From contig JAHZIX010000028.1 of assembly GCA_022601195.1 (NCBI GenBank), forward strand, positions 155,457 through 219,456: a stretch of DNA of 64,000 bases, read 5' to 3'. The stretch comes from Deltaproteobacteria bacterium (GTDB lineage Bacteria; Acidobacteriota; Thermoanaerobaculia; Multivoradales; JAHZIX01). The notes beneath the pieces are model-generated. The model did not search any database. It was not told the origin of the DNA and saw nothing but the letters and a program-made list of their open reading frames with translations. Of the stretch, positions 16,720 to 25,119 are shown piece by piece. How positions within the stretch are numbered: the first letter of the stretch is position 1; each line of letters begins with the position of its first letter. A program made the position numbers and the translations under genes.

Positions 16720-17048
16720 GCGAGCCGTTGAGCGCGGGGAGATAAAGGGGCGAGGTCCGTAGATAGAGATCTAGTAGCGAGTGGCGGTGAGGGATTCACA
16801 TCCTTCGCCGCCATTCGTATCGCTTCGCTGGCCGTCCCTTTGCCCTGACTTGGACCCTTCCCTTCCCTCCCCATGTCTCGCTTTCCACGTCTTCCCTCAC
16901 CTGCTCTCCCCTAGGTAACACTGCTCCTCCAAGAATTTTGACAAGATTTGGAGTCTTGGAACCATCCGGACATCATAGAATGACGGGCGGATGCAGATCC
17001 CTCGATGGCTCTTCCATCCCTCGCTGCAAAGTCTTGAGGAACGACACC
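16720..17048. other. intergenic region
   Basis: About 330 bases between the small acidic protein and the acetyltransferase. I see no gene, hairpin terminator or clear promoter. The in-frame extension of the acetyltransferase back to 16938 has no ribosome binding site and is not conserved-looking. Confidence 0.5.
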
Positions 17049-17528
17049 ATGACCCCCACTTTTCGCCCCATCTCTCCTGAAGATCAGCCTTTTCTGCTAC
17101 GCCTCTACGCCTCCACCAGGGAAGACGAGCTCGCTCAAGTAGAATGGAAGGAAGGGGAGCTCGAGGCTTTCATCGAGCAGCAGTTCGAGGCCCAACACCA
17201 GTACTACCAACAGACCTTTCTCGGGGCAGCCTTCGATCTCATCCTCCTCGACGGCAAGCCCGCTGGCCGCCTGTACATCCATCGCCGAGCGGACGAGATT
17301 CGCCTCATCGACATCGCCCTGCTCCCAGAACATCGGGGGGCGGGCCTGGGCGGGCAGCTGATGAAGACCATTCTCGATGAAGGACAGAAGGTCGGGAAGC
17401 CGGTGCGCATCCATGTCGAAAGATTCAACCCGGCCTTGCACCTCTACCAGCGCCTGGGTTTCGAGAACGTGGAAGACCAAGGGGTCTACTACCTGATGGA
17501 GTGGCGACCGCGAATGCCTGCAGTGTAG
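17049..17528 (+). CDS. GNAT-family N-acetyltransferase
   Basis: 159 aa. Acetyl-CoA dependent transferase; motif A is visible as LIDIALLPEHRGAGLGGQLM (the Q/RxxGxG/A pyrophosphate loop, about residues 89-108). The C-terminal motif B region NPALHLYQRLGFENVEDQGV is the usual GNAT ending. ATG 17049 is preferred to the frame start at 16938 because TTGAGGA lies eight bases upstream and the protein then begins with a normal beta1 strand (FRPISPEDQPFLLRLY). Acetyltransferases of this kind often sit beside collar-domain proteins, so this gene probably belongs to that set. The substrate is unknown. Confidence 0.88.
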   Translation: MTPTFRPISPEDQPFLLRLYASTREDELAQVEWKEGELEAFIEQQFEAQHQYYQQTFLGAAFDLILLDGKPAGRLYIHRRADEIRLIDIALLPEHRGAGLGGQLMKTILDEGQKVGKPVRIHVERFNPALHLYQRLGFENVEDQGVYYLMEWRPRMPAV

Positions 17529-17612
17529 GGAGGGCGGAGCGAGAGCTGTTTCCCGAACTTATACCCTGAACCCGACTCGTCTGAAGCCGATTGGTCTTCC
17601 AGGAGAATTCCC

Positions 17613-19013
17613 ATGTCGTTACCGAACCGCAACGCCCCCTGCCCTTGCGGTAGTGGCAAGAAATACAAGAAATGTTGCTTGAAAGCAGCTCGAGAAATGG
17701 AGCAGGCGGAGCGCCTGGAGGCAGGTGCTTTGACGACCGCTCTTTCTTGGCTGGACGAAAGGTACAGCGAGGAGCTCGAAGCGGCGATGGCCCTTCGGTT
17801 GGTGGAACTCCTTGGAGAAGAGAGGCTGGAGGGGCTCTCCAAGTTGCCCCAGGGCCTGATGGAGAATTTTCAAGACAATCTCCATGAATGGCTGGTGGCG
17901 GAGGGGGAGCTCCTCATCGGTGACGAACTGCGTTCTTGCCGAGAGCTGCTACTCGAACCGGGAGGTCCTCTCCTGGACGTGGTGCAGAGGCAGTGGCTCG
18001 AGAAGCTGTGGCGAGAGCCCCTAGGGTTGTATGAAGTAGAGAGCGTCCAGTTCGGAAAGGGTTTTTGGCTGCAGGACAAGCTGGCTACGGAAGAGGCTCC
18101 CGCCAAATGGGTGGAGGAGCGGATGGGCTCCCAGCAGATCACCCAGGGCATGATCCTCGGAGCCCGGCTCATTCCCGGAGATTCCTGGAGGCTCAGCGGT
18201 GCGGTGTTTCTCTTTCCGCAGGATGCCTACTTGGGGCTTCGGGCAGACCTTCTGGCCGAGCTCACCGAGACTCCCGATGAGGAATTGGCCAGGGAGATCC
18301 TCGGCACATTGATTTCCGAAGCTTGGTTCGACCTTCTAGTGCCTCCCCTGCCGCAAGTCATAGATAGGGGCTCTGGGCAGCCCCTGCTCTTGGTGACCGA
18401 TCACTATGAAGTGTTGGACTGGGATCGCCTAGAAAAGCAGCTCGCTGAGCAAGCGGATGTGACGGGGGACCGCGAGCAGGGCTGGGATCACCTCGAGAGT
18501 TCAGAGGAAGGGCCGCAGCGGATCCTGCTCTCCTTGAAAGAGGGCGCCTTGAAAGAGGGGGCCGAGGACCGCCTCGAGTGCTTCGCGCCGACTCTCGAGA
18601 AGGCGAAGGATGGACGAAAGTGGGTCGAGAGCGTTGCTGGCGAAACGATCAAGTTCATCACCCGGGAAATGACCGACCCGGTGAGTGTCATGGGACAGCA
18701 GGGCGATGCGGGTTCCGGCAGCCCTATCAAGCCACCCTTTGGAGATATGCCGCCTGGAGAGCTCGGTGAGCTGTTTCAGAACCTCATCAGTAAGAGCTAC
18801 GAGCATTGGGCCGATGAGCCCATCCCGGCCCTGGGAGATAAAACTCCTCGTCAGGCGATCGCGACCGAGCAGGGCTTGGAAGCTGTGGTGGGGCTTCTTC
18901 ACAGCTACGAAAAAGGCGAGCAAGGGCAAGCGAAAGACCAAGATCGCCCACCAGTCAGCTACGACTTTCTTTGGCGAGAGCTTGGGCTAGAAAGGGAAGA
19001 TTACCTTCCCTGA
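17613..19013 (+). CDS. SEC-C metal-binding motif protein
   Basis: 466 aa. Residues 8-22 read APCPCGSGKKYKKCC, the complete SEC-C zinc-binding motif found at the end of SecA and, as here, at the N-terminus of many uncharacterised proteins. The rest is acidic, helix-rich and without membrane segments, so a cytoplasmic protein. I do not recognise a catalytic domain in residues 30-466; a duplicated-looking hinge (KEGALKEGA) lies near 305. A zinc-dependent binding or chaperone-like role is possible but not shown. It ends just before the long intergenic region that precedes the NRPS locus. Confidence 0.75.
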   Translation: MSLPNRNAPCPCGSGKKYKKCCLKAAREMEQAERLEAGALTTALSWLDERYSEELEAAMALRLVELLGEERLEGLSKLPQGLMENFQDNLHEWLVAEGELLIGDELRSCRELLLEPGGPLLDVVQRQWLEKLWREPLGLYEVESVQFGKGFWLQDKLATEEAPAKWVEERMGSQQITQGMILGARLIPGDSWRLSGAVFLFPQDAYLGLRADLLAELTETPDEELAREILGTLISEAWFDLLVPPLPQVIDRGSGQPLLLVTDHYEVLDWDRLEKQLAEQADVTGDREQGWDHLESSEEGPQRILLSLKEGALKEGAEDRLECFAPTLEKAKDGRKWVESVAGETIKFITREMTDPVSVMGQQGDAGSGSPIKPPFGDMPPGELGELFQNLISKSYEHWADEPIPALGDKTPRQAIATEQGLEAVVGLLHSYEKGEQGQAKDQDRPPVSYDFLWRELGLEREDYLP

Positions 19014-19699
19014 ACCCTCTACCACCGGCTACCCAGGTTTAGGTCACGAAGAGTACGTTTGCTCTTTCCAACTCGTCCCGGAAGTTTCTCACCCTCCTTG
19101 GCAGGATCCCCCTTCTTTGGCTTCGATTCCCAGTGAAAAGTAGCTGGGCCAAAGGGTTCAGTAGGGCTATGTCAAGCTAGGTGCGTTAAGATATGAATCT
19201 ATATATATAAATAATTTTTATGTAGATCTTTGGTTCTATCGCGCAGTGTCTGAGGAAGGCACTTCTGGCTTCCAATACTTCATTCGGAAGAGCTCAACTT
19301 GAAACAAATAGACGTTCGCTCAATGGGATGTATTCTGATCTATTGTTTTGTTTGTTGGAGTGCACGCTTCCGCCAGCCCTGCTGCTTCCCACCGTTATTC
19401 TCCGAATAGAAAGAAAGACTGTCACGGTTCCGATGGAGATCAGCACTTAGGCTGGTAAGGAAAGTGAAAATTTGTCTGGGTTGATAATTTCTTCCCGGAT
19501 AACCCGAACGCTTATGTGGCGAAGTCAAGGGGGGAGTCGGCGTGTGGTGGCTATGGGGAGATCGGATGGGTGGAGGGGCTTGCCGTCGGTCAGCAAGCCA
19601 GGTTCCTCTCTCTTCTCGGCCCCTTCTTCACTAGAGCGCCGGATCTTTTTGTCTCTTTCTTGTTTATTGTCTTTGGTTGATTCACAAGTGGGGGGAACA
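19014..19699. other. AT-rich intergenic region, probable control region of the NRPS locus
   Basis: About 690 bases without a gene. GC drops sharply at 19188-19228, where a run of alternating and homopolymeric A/T occurs. The open frame of the VOC gene extends back to 19472, but it has no ribosome binding site until 19700 and its composition is non-coding. As the only long gap before a run of six same-strand NRPS-locus genes, this is where their main promoter most likely lies. I could not pick out a specific promoter or operator. Confidence 0.5.
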
Positions 19700-20212
19700 A
19701 TGCTAAAAAATCTCGTTCGACAGGGAATCTTGGCAGAGAAGGCGATCGGCATCGATCACATTGCGATCGCTGTTCGTGATCTAGAAGCTTCTATTGAATT
19801 TTACACGGAGACTCTGGGCTTTGAGGTCCGGGAGAAAAGAGAGACGGCGGGTCGCCGGACGGCTATGAAGTCAGCCGTCATCGACGCTGGCCCCATCTCC
19901 TTGGTGCTCGTTCAGGGCACCACGCCGGAATCTCAGGTTTCCCAATTCATCGAACACTACGGTCCCGGCGTTCAGCACCTCGCCATTGGCGTGAAAGACC
20001 TGAAAGAGGTAGCTCGCGGCCTCAAGGACTCTGGCTTGGAATTTGACACTACGGTCATCGAGGGAACAGGCCTACTTCAGATCTTTAGCCACCGAGACCC
20101 TGGTTCCGGAATCATGATCGAGCTGATCGAGAAGACCCAGCCGGACGGCAGATTCTCCGACGAAAGTGTCAAGGAGCTCTTTTCACAGCTCGAAGCAAGC
20201 GATTCTTTCTAG
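19700..20212 (+). CDS. VOC-superfamily protein resembling the catalytic half of 4-hydroxyphenylpyruvate dioxygenase
   Basis: 170 aa. A two-repeat vicinal-oxygen-chelate fold with an intact metal triad: His20 (IDHIAIAV), His93 (GPGVQHLAIGV) and Glu141 (IMIELIEK). The second half (SQFIEHYGPGVQHLAI, GLLQIFSHRDP, then a C-terminal helix with KELFSQLEAS) reads like the C-terminal catalytic domain of HPPD or hydroxymandelate synthase, but those enzymes are about 350-380 aa with an extra N-terminal domain that is missing here. Methylmalonyl-CoA epimerase-like is the main alternative. ATG 19700 is chosen because GGGGGA precedes it; the frame is open from 19472. As first gene of the NRPS locus it may supply or tailor a precursor, which is inference. 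Confidence 0.75.
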   Translation: MLKNLVRQGILAEKAIGIDHIAIAVRDLEASIEFYTETLGFEVREKRETAGRRTAMKSAVIDAGPISLVLVQGTTPESQVSQFIEHYGPGVQHLAIGVKDLKEVARGLKDSGLEFDTTVIEGTGLLQIFSHRDPGSGIMIELIEKTQPDGRFSDESVKELFSQLEASDSF

Positions 20213-20469
20213 GCTACTGGTCTGTTTGCTAAGTCTTTGAGTGGTTGAGAGCGGCTTCGTCAGCTTCACCTTGGAGAGTGGCCCGGAGTCCTGGTTCCAG
20301 GGCTTTGTTTTCGCGCCCGGAATAGCTAGCCGGAGCTCTGCTGAGACAACGGTTACCGCGCCTAGGTCGTCAGACCGCTGGTACTTGCCTCCACCTGACT
20401 AGAGCAACAGGCCTTGGGAAATTCAGTCCGATTTGATCGAGTCAATTTTCTCGAGGAGGTCAGAAAATC

Positions 20470-21561
20470 ATGGTTCAGAGGGTAGATGCCGAAATAGGAG
20501 CCGGAGAACAAACTGCGTGCAGTCCAGCCGAGTCCCCATGGAGATCGAGGATCACCATGGAGCCGAACGAAGTGGAGCAGATACAGGCGCTGCTCGCTAG
20601 CCTGCGGAACAAGTACTCTCACGTAGAAGATTTGGGATTCCACCGAGAGATTCCAGTGCTGCGTGGGGAATTGCCGGTCCGACTTCGACGAGCCCTTTTC
20701 GACTTCGAGAGGTATGAGCCGAACTCCGCCCTTCTGTGCATTGACGGCTACCCCATCGACGAGTTGAAAGTTGGCCCGACGCCACCGGATTGGAAGGGAT
20801 ATAAGGACCGGAACTCGGCCATGGAGGAGGAGATGCTCCTGGCTCTTTTTGGATCCTGCCTAGGAACCTGTATCGCCTGGTCGACTCAGCAGGATGGACG
20901 AGTGGTGCACGATATCGCTCCCATCAAGAAACACCAGAAGGAACAGCTCGGCAGCGGCAGCGATACCTTGTTGTGGTGGCATGTAGAAGACGCCTTTCAC
21001 CCCTATCGGGGCGACTACATTGGCATGGCGTGCCTGCGTAACCCGGATCTGGTACCGACAACGTTCGCTTCCGCCGATCTGATCGATCTGTCGGACGAGC
21101 ATATTGACCTCCTCTTCGAACGTCATTACACGATCCGCCCGGATGAATCTCATTTGGTCAAGAACAAGGCCACGGATCGAGATTTGGACCCAACCCTCGG
21201 CACCGCCTACGAAGGCATCCATCGGATGAACGACGCCCCCGACAAGGTGGCGGTGTTTTTCGGTCGGCGAGACGCTCCCTACATGCGTTTGGATCCCTAT
21301 TTCATGGATCCGCTGGAAAACAAGAAGGCCCAGGAGGCTCTCGATGCTCTGATCGCCCAGATCGACGAGAAAATCAAAGACCTGGTCCTGGAGCCCGGTA
21401 CCTTCTGTTTTCTAGACAACTTCCAGGCGGTGCACGGGCGCAAGCCCTTCAAGGCTCGTTTCGACGGTACCGACCGTTGGATGAAACGAGTCAACATCGT
21501 TCGAGACCTGAGAAAGTCCCGCGAGGTTCGTGAGTCTCCGGAGTCCCTGGTCATTCTCTAA
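20470..21561 (+). CDS. Fe(II)/2-oxoglutarate-dependent amino-acid beta-hydroxylase (clavaminate synthase-like; VioC/AsnO type)
   Basis: 363 aa. Non-haem iron oxygenase of the clavaminate-synthase-like group, whose characterised members hydroxylate the beta carbon of free Arg, Asn or related amino acids for peptide natural products. Iron ligands are visible as His171-x-Glu173 (WWHVEDAFHPYRGDYIGM) and His322 (NFQAVHGRKPF), and the 2-oxoglutarate-binding Arg follows in DRWMKRVNIVRD. The segment HPYRGDYIGMACLRN is typical of this group rather than general TauD. GAGGAGG nine bases upstream supports ATG 20470; Met30 is a weaker alternative. It lies between the VOC gene and the lipoprotein gene in the NRPS locus. 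The substrate cannot be read from sequence alone. Confidence 0.88.
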   Translation: MVQRVDAEIGAGEQTACSPAESPWRSRITMEPNEVEQIQALLASLRNKYSHVEDLGFHREIPVLRGELPVRLRRALFDFERYEPNSALLCIDGYPIDELKVGPTPPDWKGYKDRNSAMEEEMLLALFGSCLGTCIAWSTQQDGRVVHDIAPIKKHQKEQLGSGSDTLLWWHVEDAFHPYRGDYIGMACLRNPDLVPTTFASADLIDLSDEHIDLLFERHYTIRPDESHLVKNKATDRDLDPTLGTAYEGIHRMNDAPDKVAVFFGRRDAPYMRLDPYFMDPLENKKAQEALDALIAQIDEKIKDLVLEPGTFCFLDNFQAVHGRKPFKARFDGTDRWMKRVNIVRDLRKSREVRESPESLVIL

Positions 21562-21751
21562 GAGTTAGCATTTGGAGGCGGGTTTCCGTGGCAATGAGGA
21601 CTCTGGGGGCAAGTCCAGGAGGACTGGCTCCTCAGGGTCTGGTAGAAGGGCCTTTTCAGAAGCCTCGCTTCCGTTGCTGCGCGGGAAGCGCCATCTCGAA
21701 ATAGAAAATCTACCGGGCCGCCATTTGGCTCCAAAAAGAAGGGTCGCTGCG

Positions 21752-22543
21752 ATGTTGAAGATACGGTCTGTAGCTATTTGGGGAGTTTTAGCCACATGTC
21801 TGGCCTGTGGCCAGGGTGGGTCGGGGGTAGCTGAAGCTGGGCCAGAGAAGTTGGCCCCAGCAGATCTGACCCTCGAAGAGTTGCTAGCGAACCACCTGGC
21901 GGCTAGGGGAGGAGCGGAAGCCATCGAGGGCCTCCGATCCGTGGTCAAGCAGGGAACCATGGGCACCTCTGATTTTGTCGGCAAAGAGGTGGTGGCGAAA
22001 GTGCGGGTCGGAGAGAGATACATCCGCCGGGTCGACTACGACGGTCAAGAGATTTACTCCGGTTTCGATGGCACCAAGGCTTGGCAGAAGGGCTCCGTCC
22101 CTGGAGTGGAAGGGGTCCAGGAGCTGAGCCCCAAAGTGTCGGCGGTGGTGCGATCGGAGCTCGATCTGGCGGGTCCCCTGGTGGACTCCCAGGCCAAGGG
22201 CCATCAGCTCGAACTGCTAGGTCGGTCGCGTCACGGCTATAAGGTGCGCATCGTTACTCCCGACGGTCTGGATCGCAACTTCTACGTCGATGCGGAGACC
22301 TTTCAGATCAATCGTATCCGGGAGTTTCGGGAGTTCTCCGGCACGGAGTTCGAGGTGGTGGTGGACTTCGATCGCTACCAGGCCGTGGGGGGAGTCCAAC
22401 TGGCCCACCTGGAGGAATTACACATCGAAGCGATCGATTTCGACCAGTTGATCAAGTGGGACTCCATCATTGCAAACCCCGATCTGCCCGAGGAAGATTT
22501 CGCTCCCCCGGCGGCAGATTTGGGAGAGACCCCAGAGCCATGA
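21752..22543 (+). CDS. LolA-like / outer-membrane lipoprotein-sorting-protein-like secreted protein
   Basis: 263 aa. ATG 21752 opens a short signal sequence ending in ATCLACGQG; the Cys suggests a lipoprotein, though the lipobox is imperfect. The mature part begins with LTLEELLANHLAARGGAEAI and has the alternating strands of a LolA/LppX-type half-barrel (RVDYDGQEIYSGFDGTKAW, NFYVDAETFQINRIREF). The frame is open back to 21572, but the first 60 residues are low-complexity and lack a signal peptide. A periplasmic lipid- or lipopeptide-carrier role would suit its place between a tailoring enzyme and a permease in an acylated-peptide locus; this is inference. Confidence 0.75.
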   Translation: MLKIRSVAIWGVLATCLACGQGGSGVAEAGPEKLAPADLTLEELLANHLAARGGAEAIEGLRSVVKQGTMGTSDFVGKEVVAKVRVGERYIRRVDYDGQEIYSGFDGTKAWQKGSVPGVEGVQELSPKVSAVVRSELDLAGPLVDSQAKGHQLELLGRSRHGYKVRIVTPDGLDRNFYVDAETFQINRIREFREFSGTEFEVVVDFDRYQAVGGVQLAHLEELHIEAIDFDQLIKWDSIIANPDLPEEDFAPPAADLGETPEP

Positions 22544-22625
22544 GGCGACGATTCGTGGCACCGTCTTCCTTAGCGCCGTCGAACGGTTTCCAGGGTGATC
22601 GAGAGCTGCGAAAGGTGCAGCTGTA

Positions 22626-25037
22626 ATGGAAGGAATTCTGGCAGACCTGCGCTTTGGGTTGCGCAATCTCTTGCGGCGCCCAGGGTTCACGGCCGTCGCT
22701 TTGCTCACCCTGGGCCTGGGGATCGGAGCCAATTCGGCGATTTTCAGTGTCGTCCGAGGGGTGCTCCTGAGTCCCTTGGGATTCCCGGAGCCGGAAGGGC
22801 TGACCATGGTCTGGCAGTCCTTGCCGGACGAAGGAATCATGGCGGAAGCTGCTTCGCCAGCCCTCTTTGTGGACTGGCGGGACCAAGCTGCGGTGTTCGA
22901 TCAGCTGGTGGCCCTGGACGTTCAGATTTCGTCTGTCCTTTCCGGGGAGACACCGGAGGCGGTGGAAGTGGGGCGAGTCTCTCCGGCCTTTTTCAAGGCT
23001 CTCGGGGTACAGCCTCAGCTCGGTCGAGGCTTCCTGCAAGAGGAAAGCCCGGAAGTTCTACAGGAGGTGGTTTTGAGTCACCGCCTGTGGGAGCGCCTGG
23101 GCGCTGGAGAACAGGACCTCGTCGGTCAGCCCCTCCGGGTTGGAGAGCAGAGCTACACGGTGGTCGGCGTCATGCCGCGAGATTTCAAGTTCATCATCGA
23201 CTCGGACCTGTGGCTGCCGCTGGTATTTGGCGCCGAGGATCTTCTCGACCGGGGTGATGTCTTTCTGCAGATTCTCGGTCGCCTGCACAAAGGAGTCACC
23301 CTCGATCAAGCCCAGGCGGAGATGGACCGAGTGGCGGCATCTCTGGCCAAGGCTTACCCTCTCTACCATCGAGGGGCCGAGGCCCAGGTGGTGCCGCTTC
23401 GAGAGCAGGTGGTCGGCCCGATCCGACTGACCCTGATTTTGCTTTTCTGCGTGGTCTTCTTCGTGCTGGCGGTGGCCTGCGCCAATATTGCCAACTTGAT
23501 GTTGGCCCGGGCGGTGGAACGGCGGGGGGAAATGGCTGTTCGCCAAGCCCTTGGAGCCAGTCGGCGGGAGGTGATGCGCCAATCCATGGTGGAGAGCTTG
23601 CTGCTGGGCTTCGGTGGCGGCCTCTTGGGTATCGCCGCAGCCTTTGCCGGTGTGCGAGCCCTGGTGAGCTTTGGGCCGGCGGGTATACCCCGTTTGGAGT
23701 CGGTGCAAGTGGATGGGGTGGTGCTCTTTTTTACCCTCGTGGTAGCCGTCGCTGCCGGCCTCGCGGTGGGAATTCTTCCAGCCCTCGACCTGCGCAATCT
23801 GAGCCTTTCGAAGATCCTCAAGGAGGGTGCCTCCAGGGCCTCCTCTCAAGGCGGGGAGGGCAGGGTGCGGTCCGCGGTAGTGATTCTTGAGATCGCCTTG
23901 GCTCTCGCCCTACTCATCGGCGGGGGCCTCATGGTGAGGTCCTTTCAGAAACTTCTCGCGGTCGACCCGGGTTTCGAAACCGAGCAGGTGCTAGCCGCGA
24001 TCTTCGCCCTCGAACAGGACCGCTATCCGGAAGCGGTACAGCGAGCCCGCTTCGTGGAAGATCTTCTGGGCCGGATGCAGCGGTCGCCGGAGGTGCAGAG
24101 CGCCGGGATCGTCACCACTCTGCCTTTGAGTCGCGTGCAGATCGACGAGGCCTTCTCGGTGGAGGGCAAGCCCTTTACTCCAGATATGCCACGAGATGCC
24201 GGTCTCGATGCGGCGAGTCAGGACTACTTTCGCACCTTGGGGATTTCCCTGCTCGCCGGCCGCAGCTTCTCCCCCCGAGACCGGCAGGACTCGCCGCCGG
24301 TGCTGATCGTCAACCAACGCCTGGCCCGCCGCCTGTGGCCCGACGAAGACCCCCTGGGGAAACGTCTGCGCCTGCCGGGTCTGGGGCCTCAGAGTCGTGA
24401 GGTGGTGGGCTTGGTGGAGGACATCCACCGCTTCGGGTTGGACCGGGAGCCGCGCCGGGAAATCTACGTGCCTTTCCGGCAATTCTTCGAAGAGCCTCTC
24501 TTTGCCCTGGTGCTGCGTTCCAAGGTCGAAGATCCTCTCCAGCTAGCCTCGGCAGTGCGCAGGGTGGTTCAGGACCTGGATCCGGAGCAGAGCATTATTC
24601 GTCTCGTCGGACTGAGAACGATGCTGGAGGACTCCATCGCCCAACGCCGTTTCAACACCTGGATCCTCAGTTTGGCGAGTCTGGTGGCCCTGGCCCTCGC
24701 GGTGTCGGGAATCTACGGTCTCCTGGCCTACTACGTGTCCCGCCAGACCCACGAGCTCGGCTTGCGCATGGCTCTCGGTGCCCGGCGCTCTCAGGTGTTG
24801 CTCATGGTCCTCGGGCGGGGGCTTCGCCTGACGGTGACCGGAGCTGTGCTGGGTATCGTGGGGGCTCTACTGCTGAGTCGCTTCATGGGCGCTCTGCTGT
24901 TCGAGGTCCAAGGTCTCGATGTGCTGACCTTCGTGTTGGTTCCCTTTCTGTTTGTGGTGATCGCTCTAGCAGCGAGCTTTTTGCCAGCTTGGAAAGCCAC
25001 CCAGGTGGATCCAGCCATCGCTCTGCGGGAGTCCTGA
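22626..25037 (+). CDS. ADOP-type (acidobacterial duplicated orphan permease) MacB/FtsX-like ABC permease
   Basis: 803 aa. Integral membrane protein with the duplicated MacB_PCD plus FtsX architecture. The opening DLRFGLRNLLRRPGFTAVAL, followed by GLGIGANSAIFSVVRGVLL, is diagnostic of ADOP permeases. FtsX repeat 1 lies around residues 265-400 (ANIANLMLARAVERRGEMAV, RQALGASRREVMRQSMVES), and repeat 2 at the C-terminus (SGIYGLLAYYVSRQTHELGL, RMALGARRSQVL). About eight membrane helices and two large periplasmic domains. No ATPase gene is in the window, as usual for this orphan family. Position directly upstream of the NRPS suggests export or self-protection, but ADOP permeases are abundant in these genomes, so the link is only positional. 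Confidence 0.9.
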   Translation: MEGILADLRFGLRNLLRRPGFTAVALLTLGLGIGANSAIFSVVRGVLLSPLGFPEPEGLTMVWQSLPDEGIMAEAASPALFVDWRDQAAVFDQLVALDVQISSVLSGETPEAVEVGRVSPAFFKALGVQPQLGRGFLQEESPEVLQEVVLSHRLWERLGAGEQDLVGQPLRVGEQSYTVVGVMPRDFKFIIDSDLWLPLVFGAEDLLDRGDVFLQILGRLHKGVTLDQAQAEMDRVAASLAKAYPLYHRGAEAQVVPLREQVVGPIRLTLILLFCVVFFVLAVACANIANLMLARAVERRGEMAVRQALGASRREVMRQSMVESLLLGFGGGLLGIAAAFAGVRALVSFGPAGIPRLESVQVDGVVLFFTLVVAVAAGLAVGILPALDLRNLSLSKILKEGASRASSQGGEGRVRSAVVILEIALALALLIGGGLMVRSFQKLLAVDPGFETEQVLAAIFALEQDRYPEAVQRARFVEDLLGRMQRSPEVQSAGIVTTLPLSRVQIDEAFSVEGKPFTPDMPRDAGLDAASQDYFRTLGISLLAGRSFSPRDRQDSPPVLIVNQRLARRLWPDEDPLGKRLRLPGLGPQSREVVGLVEDIHRFGLDREPRREIYVPFRQFFEEPLFALVLRSKVEDPLQLASAVRRVVQDLDPEQSIIRLVGLRTMLEDSIAQRRFNTWILSLASLVALALAVSGIYGLLAYYVSRQTHELGLRMALGARRSQVLLMVLGRGLRLTVTGAVLGIVGALLLSRFMGALLFEVQGLDVLTFVLVPFLFVVIALAASFLPAWKATQVDPAIALRES

Positions 25038-25050
25038 AGAGGCGAGGAGA

Positions 25051-25119
25051 ATGATGCGGCGAGTCCTCAAAGGTCGCTCTGTCCTCGGTAGCTCTAGATA
25101 CCGGTGGTGGAGGCGATGA
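25051..25119 (+). CDS. 22-aa basic leader ORF overlapping the NRPS start
   Basis: ATG 25051 has a strong Shine-Dalgarno (GGCGAGGAGA) right upstream. The 22-codon frame begins MMRRVLKGRS and ends RYRWWRR, with nine Arg/Lys. Its TGA (25117-25119) overlaps the ATG of the NRPS at 25116 as ATGA. The NRPS ATG itself has only a badly spaced GGAGG two bases upstream, so translation of the very long NRPS may depend on ribosomes finishing this leader. Coupling is inferred from the overlap; the peptide may have no function of its own. Confidence 0.55.
   Translation: MMRRVLKGRSVLGSSRYRWWRR

Noticed and set aside
25104..25118. GTG 25104 as the start of NRPS 1
   Set aside because: It would add only four residues and lacks a ribosome binding site; ATG 25116 overlaps the stop of a leader ORF that has a strong one. 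Not excluded.
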